NCBI GenBank assembly: GCA_963575745.1
Contig: CAUYUJ010001483.1
Coordinates: 1 to 64,000, forward strand
Direction: 5' to 3'
Length of the DNA stretch: 64,000 bases
DNA from: Prorocentrum cordatum
Lineage: Eukaryota; Sar; Dinophyceae; Prorocentrales; Prorocentraceae
Each line of letters opens with the position of its first letter. Position 1 is the stretch's first letter. This document shows positions 60,899-64,000 of the stretch, piece after piece. The translations under genes were made by a program, and so were the position numbers. Below the pieces are notes generated by a model, which saw only the letters and a list, made by a program, of their open reading frames with translations, did no database searches and was not told where the DNA came from.

Positions 60899-61037
60899 TC
60901 ATGCCATGTTGGCAGCCCAAGCCCTACCAGCAACAGAGTATGCCTCCTTAGCCACCGCGATGCATTGCTCCGAACTCAGACCCATGTCCCGAGCGAGCTT
61001 CTGCGCTGCTGAGTATGCCCTGCTTGCGAATGTGTTC
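60899..61037 (-). CDS. Short C-terminal exon, unknown protein
   Basis: After an acceptor-like CCCTGCCCCAG-type end (GGGGCAG at 61038) the frame encodes NTFASRAYSAAQKLARDMGL, SSEQCIAVAKEAYSVAGRAW, AANMA and a stop at 60899. The alanine-rich helical pattern with heptad spacing is protein-like. The preceding exon is not identified; the simple repeats at 61150-61520 lie upstream. Confidence 0.4.
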
Positions 61038-61139
61038 CTGCCCCTCCCCTTTCATGTCTTTCTTCAGGAGGCGCGCAGAGTAGTCAACCTTGGGGACCTT
61101 CGAGCCTGCGGCAGGGCGGTAGAGTAGGAGACAGGCAGT

Positions 61140-61452
61140 TGATGCGCAGCGAGGGGGATGCGGAGGAGACGGAGGAGGAGGCGGACTAGGACGAGGACGA
61201 TGACGGTGGGGGCGAGGGAAAGGCAGATGAGGATGAGGAGGATGGGGAGGAGCATGGGAGGAGGAGAGGGATGATAGGCAGGATAGAGGGGATCATGATG
61301 AGGAGGAATACGAGGAGCACGTGACAGGGAGACGGAGGAATGCGAGCAGCAGCAACAGCAGCGGCAGAACAGTTCCATGCTGATGTATAGTACAATGTGA
61401 TTTAACAATCTGGAAGTAGACGGTGGGAGGAGGAGGAGGGGGATGAGGACGC

Positions 61453-61483
<31 letters not shown>

Positions 61484-61530
61484 GAGGATGATGAGGAGTT
61501 GGAGGAGACGGGGGAGGAGGACGAGGACGA
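61140..61530. repeat. GAGGAT/GATGAT simple repeats
   Basis: Interrupted purine-rich GAG, GAGGAT and GATGATG units. They create a hydrophobic minus-strand frame (poly-Ile/Leu) that is an artefact. Confidence 0.8.
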
Positions 61531-61633
61531 GGACAACGGCGGGGGCACACAAGCAACATGCCGTGGTGCGCGCGTCGATTGGGATCATATCGATACGTGA
61601 ATTGCAACCAACAGCACGCAGCATGACAGACAA

Positions 61634-63000
61634 TCACAAAGAGAGATGGGGGCCTGTCTTAGACGTCTTGCCGATGGAGGGCGTGGCCTTGGGCGCGGCC
61701 TTGGGCGCGGCCTTGGCCTTGCCCTTGGCCTTGGCCGCGGGCGCGGCCTTGGCCTTGCCCTTGGCCTTGGCCTTGCCCTTGGCCTTGCCCTTGGCCGTGG
61801 GCTTGGGCGTGGACGCGCCGCCCTCGGCCTCCTCCGCCCCCTCCTCACCCGCCGCCTCGCCGCCAGCGGGAGCCGCACCGCTGGCCACGATCATCTTCTG
61901 CCCGAGCGCAATCGCCTCGTCCATTGGCGACTGAGCTCCACCATGGACGAACTGAGGAGGCGCACGATCGGCTGAAGACGGCGCGGTGGAGGCGCTGGCG
62001 GCGGCAGGCGAGCTGTCGTTGGCGCGACCGTCCGCGATGACGGGTTGCACGGGGTCGTCCAAGAGGGCGAGTGGAGATGGGGCGCTCGCCTTTGGCCTCA
62101 AGGGGCCCAGCATGGTCAGGTTCGCCTCGCCCGAGTTACGCTGCATCGCAGCGCCGCCGAACTGCTGAAACATGGTGGCCATCATGCTTAGGAAGTCAGC
62201 TGGATTCTGCATGCAGGGGGGCAACTCCTGCAGGTGGGAGCGCGCCTGCAGCCATAGGCTGAGCCCTTCCGAGAGCTCGGCTGGACTTCCTGATGTGCAT
62301 GCCCTCCATCGCGTTGATGACCCTCACAGGTGCATGTACTGGTGCGTCACCGTTGTAGGCGAAGCTCATGAGCTGGTCGCTCAGCTCCGCGGATAGGAAC
62401 TCCCCAAGAGTCTTGACGTGTGGAAAGGTGTGGCGACCGTTCCTCTTGTCCAAGTTCTTAATCTCGGCTTGGATCTGCTTCGCGAGCTCCCTCTTGGACG
62501 ATGGATCCATGGAGCTGCCTGGCTGATGAGCCGCAACCAGCAAGGATGTAACACTGCATATCAATTTCTCGGATGGGCATGTGAAGCCGATGCGCCACAA
62601 CCGATTTGCCATTGTAGTAGACTTTGCGCGGAGCGACGCCTCAGTGGATTCGAAGCACGTCCAGTCGGAGTCCGTGAAGTAGTTGTGGATGCCGTTGCAG
62701 TTCTGCTGGGGGGCGCGGTCCCGTAGGCACGCCCAACTGGGATGATGCGTCCGACAGCGCCCCTGCGATCGCAAGCTTCTGCTGATCGTTCCATGGCCCA
62801 GAGCTCACCTCCTCCCCGACGCGGTTGCAATCGTCGAGGTTGATGTGACCAGCATGGCCGATGGCGCCAATGATGGCATGACACTGGTTGGCCAGCAGGG
62901 TGCCCATCGAAATGCCCAAGGCGACCTGCCCGTGCACGAACGCAACACGGCTCTGGATGTTCGCAATCAGGGTCGCTGCCACGCTTCCTGCAGCAGCCAT
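61634..63000 (-). CDS. SL-tagged retrogene, dinoflagellate multi-copy family, Lys/Ala tail
   Basis: Intronless. ATG at 62998-63000: MAAAGSVAATLIANIQSRVA, HINLDDCNRVGEEVSSGPWN, LAIAGALSDASSQLGVPTGP. An extra base in the G6 run 62708-62713 shifts to NCNGIHNYFTDSDWTCFEST, ANRLWRIGFTCPSEKLICSV, LKT-like VKTLGEFLSAELSDQLMSFA, YNGDAPVHAPVRVINAMEG. A second extra base near 62279 leads to LWLQARSHLQELPPCMQNPA, DFLSMMATMFQQFGGAAMQ. The end is a repeated GKAKGKAKAKGK tail like histone H1 or other basic tails. The central blocks recall a large uncharacterised symbiodiniacean family (memory). A relic SL lies 58 bases upstream. Confidence 0.65.
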
Positions 63001-63057
63001 GGTACACAGACTGTGGTGACCAGTGGCATGTTAGTGCTTGGGTGCTAGAAAAACCTA

Positions 63058-63079
63058 ATTGAACCAAAATGGCTACGGA
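63058..63079 (-). other. Relic spliced leader
   Basis: The minus strand reads TCCGTAGCCATTTTGGTTCA followed by AT: 20 of 22 positions match the dinoflagellate SL. It precedes the ATG at 63000 on the same strand. Confidence 0.85.
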
Positions 63080-63116
63080 TATTGTTGGGGTGGGTTCGTG
63101 GGCTCCAGAGACACAC

Positions 63117-63137
63117 GGTAGCCAAAATGGCGGACCT
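63117..63137 (-). other. Possible second, older spliced-leader relic
   Basis: The minus strand reads TCC then GCCATTTTGGCT, equal to the SL with three bases (GTA) missing, and diverges after that. It lies about 40 bases further upstream of the first relic. Confidence 0.4.
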
Positions 63138-63330
63138 GTTTTGGTTCAAAGTTGGCAGTTGCTTGTTTACACACAACCACATCAGAGGAACACAGGAGGG
63201 AGGTGATGCGGAGGATACCAGCTAAGCTGACCAGGAGAAGTGGCATGAGGAGATGGTGGAGGAGGTCGAGAGGGAGCATGTTGAGGAGGTTCGGCCTGTT
63301 GTTGGGCCAGCATGGGCCCCAAACAGTCAT

Positions 63331-63590
63331 TGCACAAAAGTGCTACCTATCACTTGTGCGCAAAAGCTATGAAACCTCTAGGTGGCACTTTGATGCATTG
63401 CCTCAACCTCCACCAAGCGATTACACTTCCGACTTGAATGCCTCATGCCTCAAGTGCTACCTAGCACTTTGGTGCATACTGCCTCAAGTCATGAGGTGCA
63501 AGTGCTAGGTGGAGGTTGGGGCGCTGCATCAAAGTGCCAGGTAGCACTTTTGCAGATCCGTGCCAAAGTGCTACCTAGCACTTTTGTGCA
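63331..63590. mobile_element. 260-bp foldback MITE-like element
   Basis: Perfect 10-bp ends TGCACAAAAG/CTTTTGTGCA. The inner arms 63384-63415 and 63509-63540 are complementary at about 28 of 32 positions, and the rest of the arms is partly complementary. Variants of AAGTGCTACCTAGCACTTT, itself nearly palindromic, recur at least four times. No ORF and no clear target duplication. Confidence 0.75.
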
Positions 63591-64000
63591 TAGGCATCTT
63601 GGGGTGATACTCTCTAGATCGAGCTGCCGTGTTCTGCCAATGCCCCCGTCAATCAGACGGGACACATGCGTGTGAGCCCCTGCTTTTGTATTCATCATCG
63701 GTACGACGCGACTCTATATCACACTGCTTCGCAACTGCACGGCCTGAAAACACACTCTGATGTATCAGTGTTTTTTCTGTTTGGACAGCACCGACGGTGG
63801 ATGTGTAGCGCTATCGGGCAACGAAACTGCGTCGGTGAGCCGCGCCGTTCTGCACCCCCCCAATGCGAACGGCCCCCCACTAACCCACCGTGGCTTCTGC
63901 TGCCACGCCGTGCAAATTCGAATCTAGCTCGCAAGGCTGCGATCACATACAGCATGGCCCCCCCCCCCCCGTTCCTTAACATTCCTACCTTTGGGTTGCT
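63591..64000. other. No supported gene
   Basis: Mixed sequence with C-runs at 63857 and 63959-63970. An 87-codon minus frame has no motif. Confidence 0.45.

Noticed and set aside
61064-61633. Ile/Leu-rich membrane protein
   Set aside because: The hydrophobic stretch is the reverse translation of GAT/GAG simple repeats.

Overview
The window looks like nuclear DNA of a dinoflagellate. The clearest sign is relics of the dinoflagellate trans-spliced leader (SL; canonical DCCGTAGCCATTTTGGCTCAAG, known from the literature) in genomic DNA at the 5' ends of ORFs (1843-1862, 63058-63079, weaker 25976-25997). High GC, long repeat-filled introns, pervasive simple repeats and degenerate Copia-type retroelements agree with this. 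Species cannot be fixed from sequence alone. A 100-base N gap (33316-33415) shows it is a scaffold piece.

Layout. 0-12 kb: satellite and microsatellite DNA, an SL-tagged membrane-protein retrogene (665-1843, minus), a gene-free repeat stretch (2-7.5 kb), exons of one or two minus-strand genes including a duplicated exon (7.5-9.7 kb), and a minus-strand gene with a methyltransferase-like motif (10.5-12 kb). 12.0-17.9 and 28.5-33.2 kb: two arrays of one 21-bp satellite (paired as 42 bp), each directly 5' of an exon of a minus-strand gene and so probably intronic. 17.9-28.4 kb: minus-strand genes (18.4, 20-21, 22.2, 25.4-27.7, 28.3 kb) among foldbacks, palindromic repeats and polypyrimidine tracts.

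35738-53782 is the centrepiece: an 18.0-kb LTR retrotransposon on the minus strand. It has ~185-bp TG...CA LTRs, a 5-bp target duplication GGCTC, a polypurine tract and the order Gag (two CCCH zinc fingers), protease (DSG), integrase (D,D,E), RT (YVDD), RNase H. After RNase H come about 8 kb of further same-strand coding sequence (here ORF-X), broken only by isolated stops and homopolymer indels. ORF-X carries a Cys4 knuckle and a segment resembling ADP-ribosyl/2'-phosphotransferases. It is inserted in a second, plus-strand Copia-like gag pseudogene (34.3-35.7 and 53.8-57.6 kb), whose reading frame rejoins across the insertion.

57.6-64 kb: a DDE transposase-like gene with one frame break (58.2-60.4 kb), a short C-terminal exon, an SL-tagged retrogene with a Lys/Ala tail (61.6-63.0 kb) and a foldback MITE (63.3-63.6 kb).

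Two short dispersed motifs are partitioned by locus. GCCGGTGGCAACGCCCGCTG is confined to the 18-kb element (about 18 copies); GCTGCCTCTGGCGC to the cellular-type genes of 10.8-28.2 kb (9 copies). Both sit on the minus strand, in several reading frames, and contain a GCC-N3-GGC core. All domain names come from reading motifs by eye; no database search was possible.
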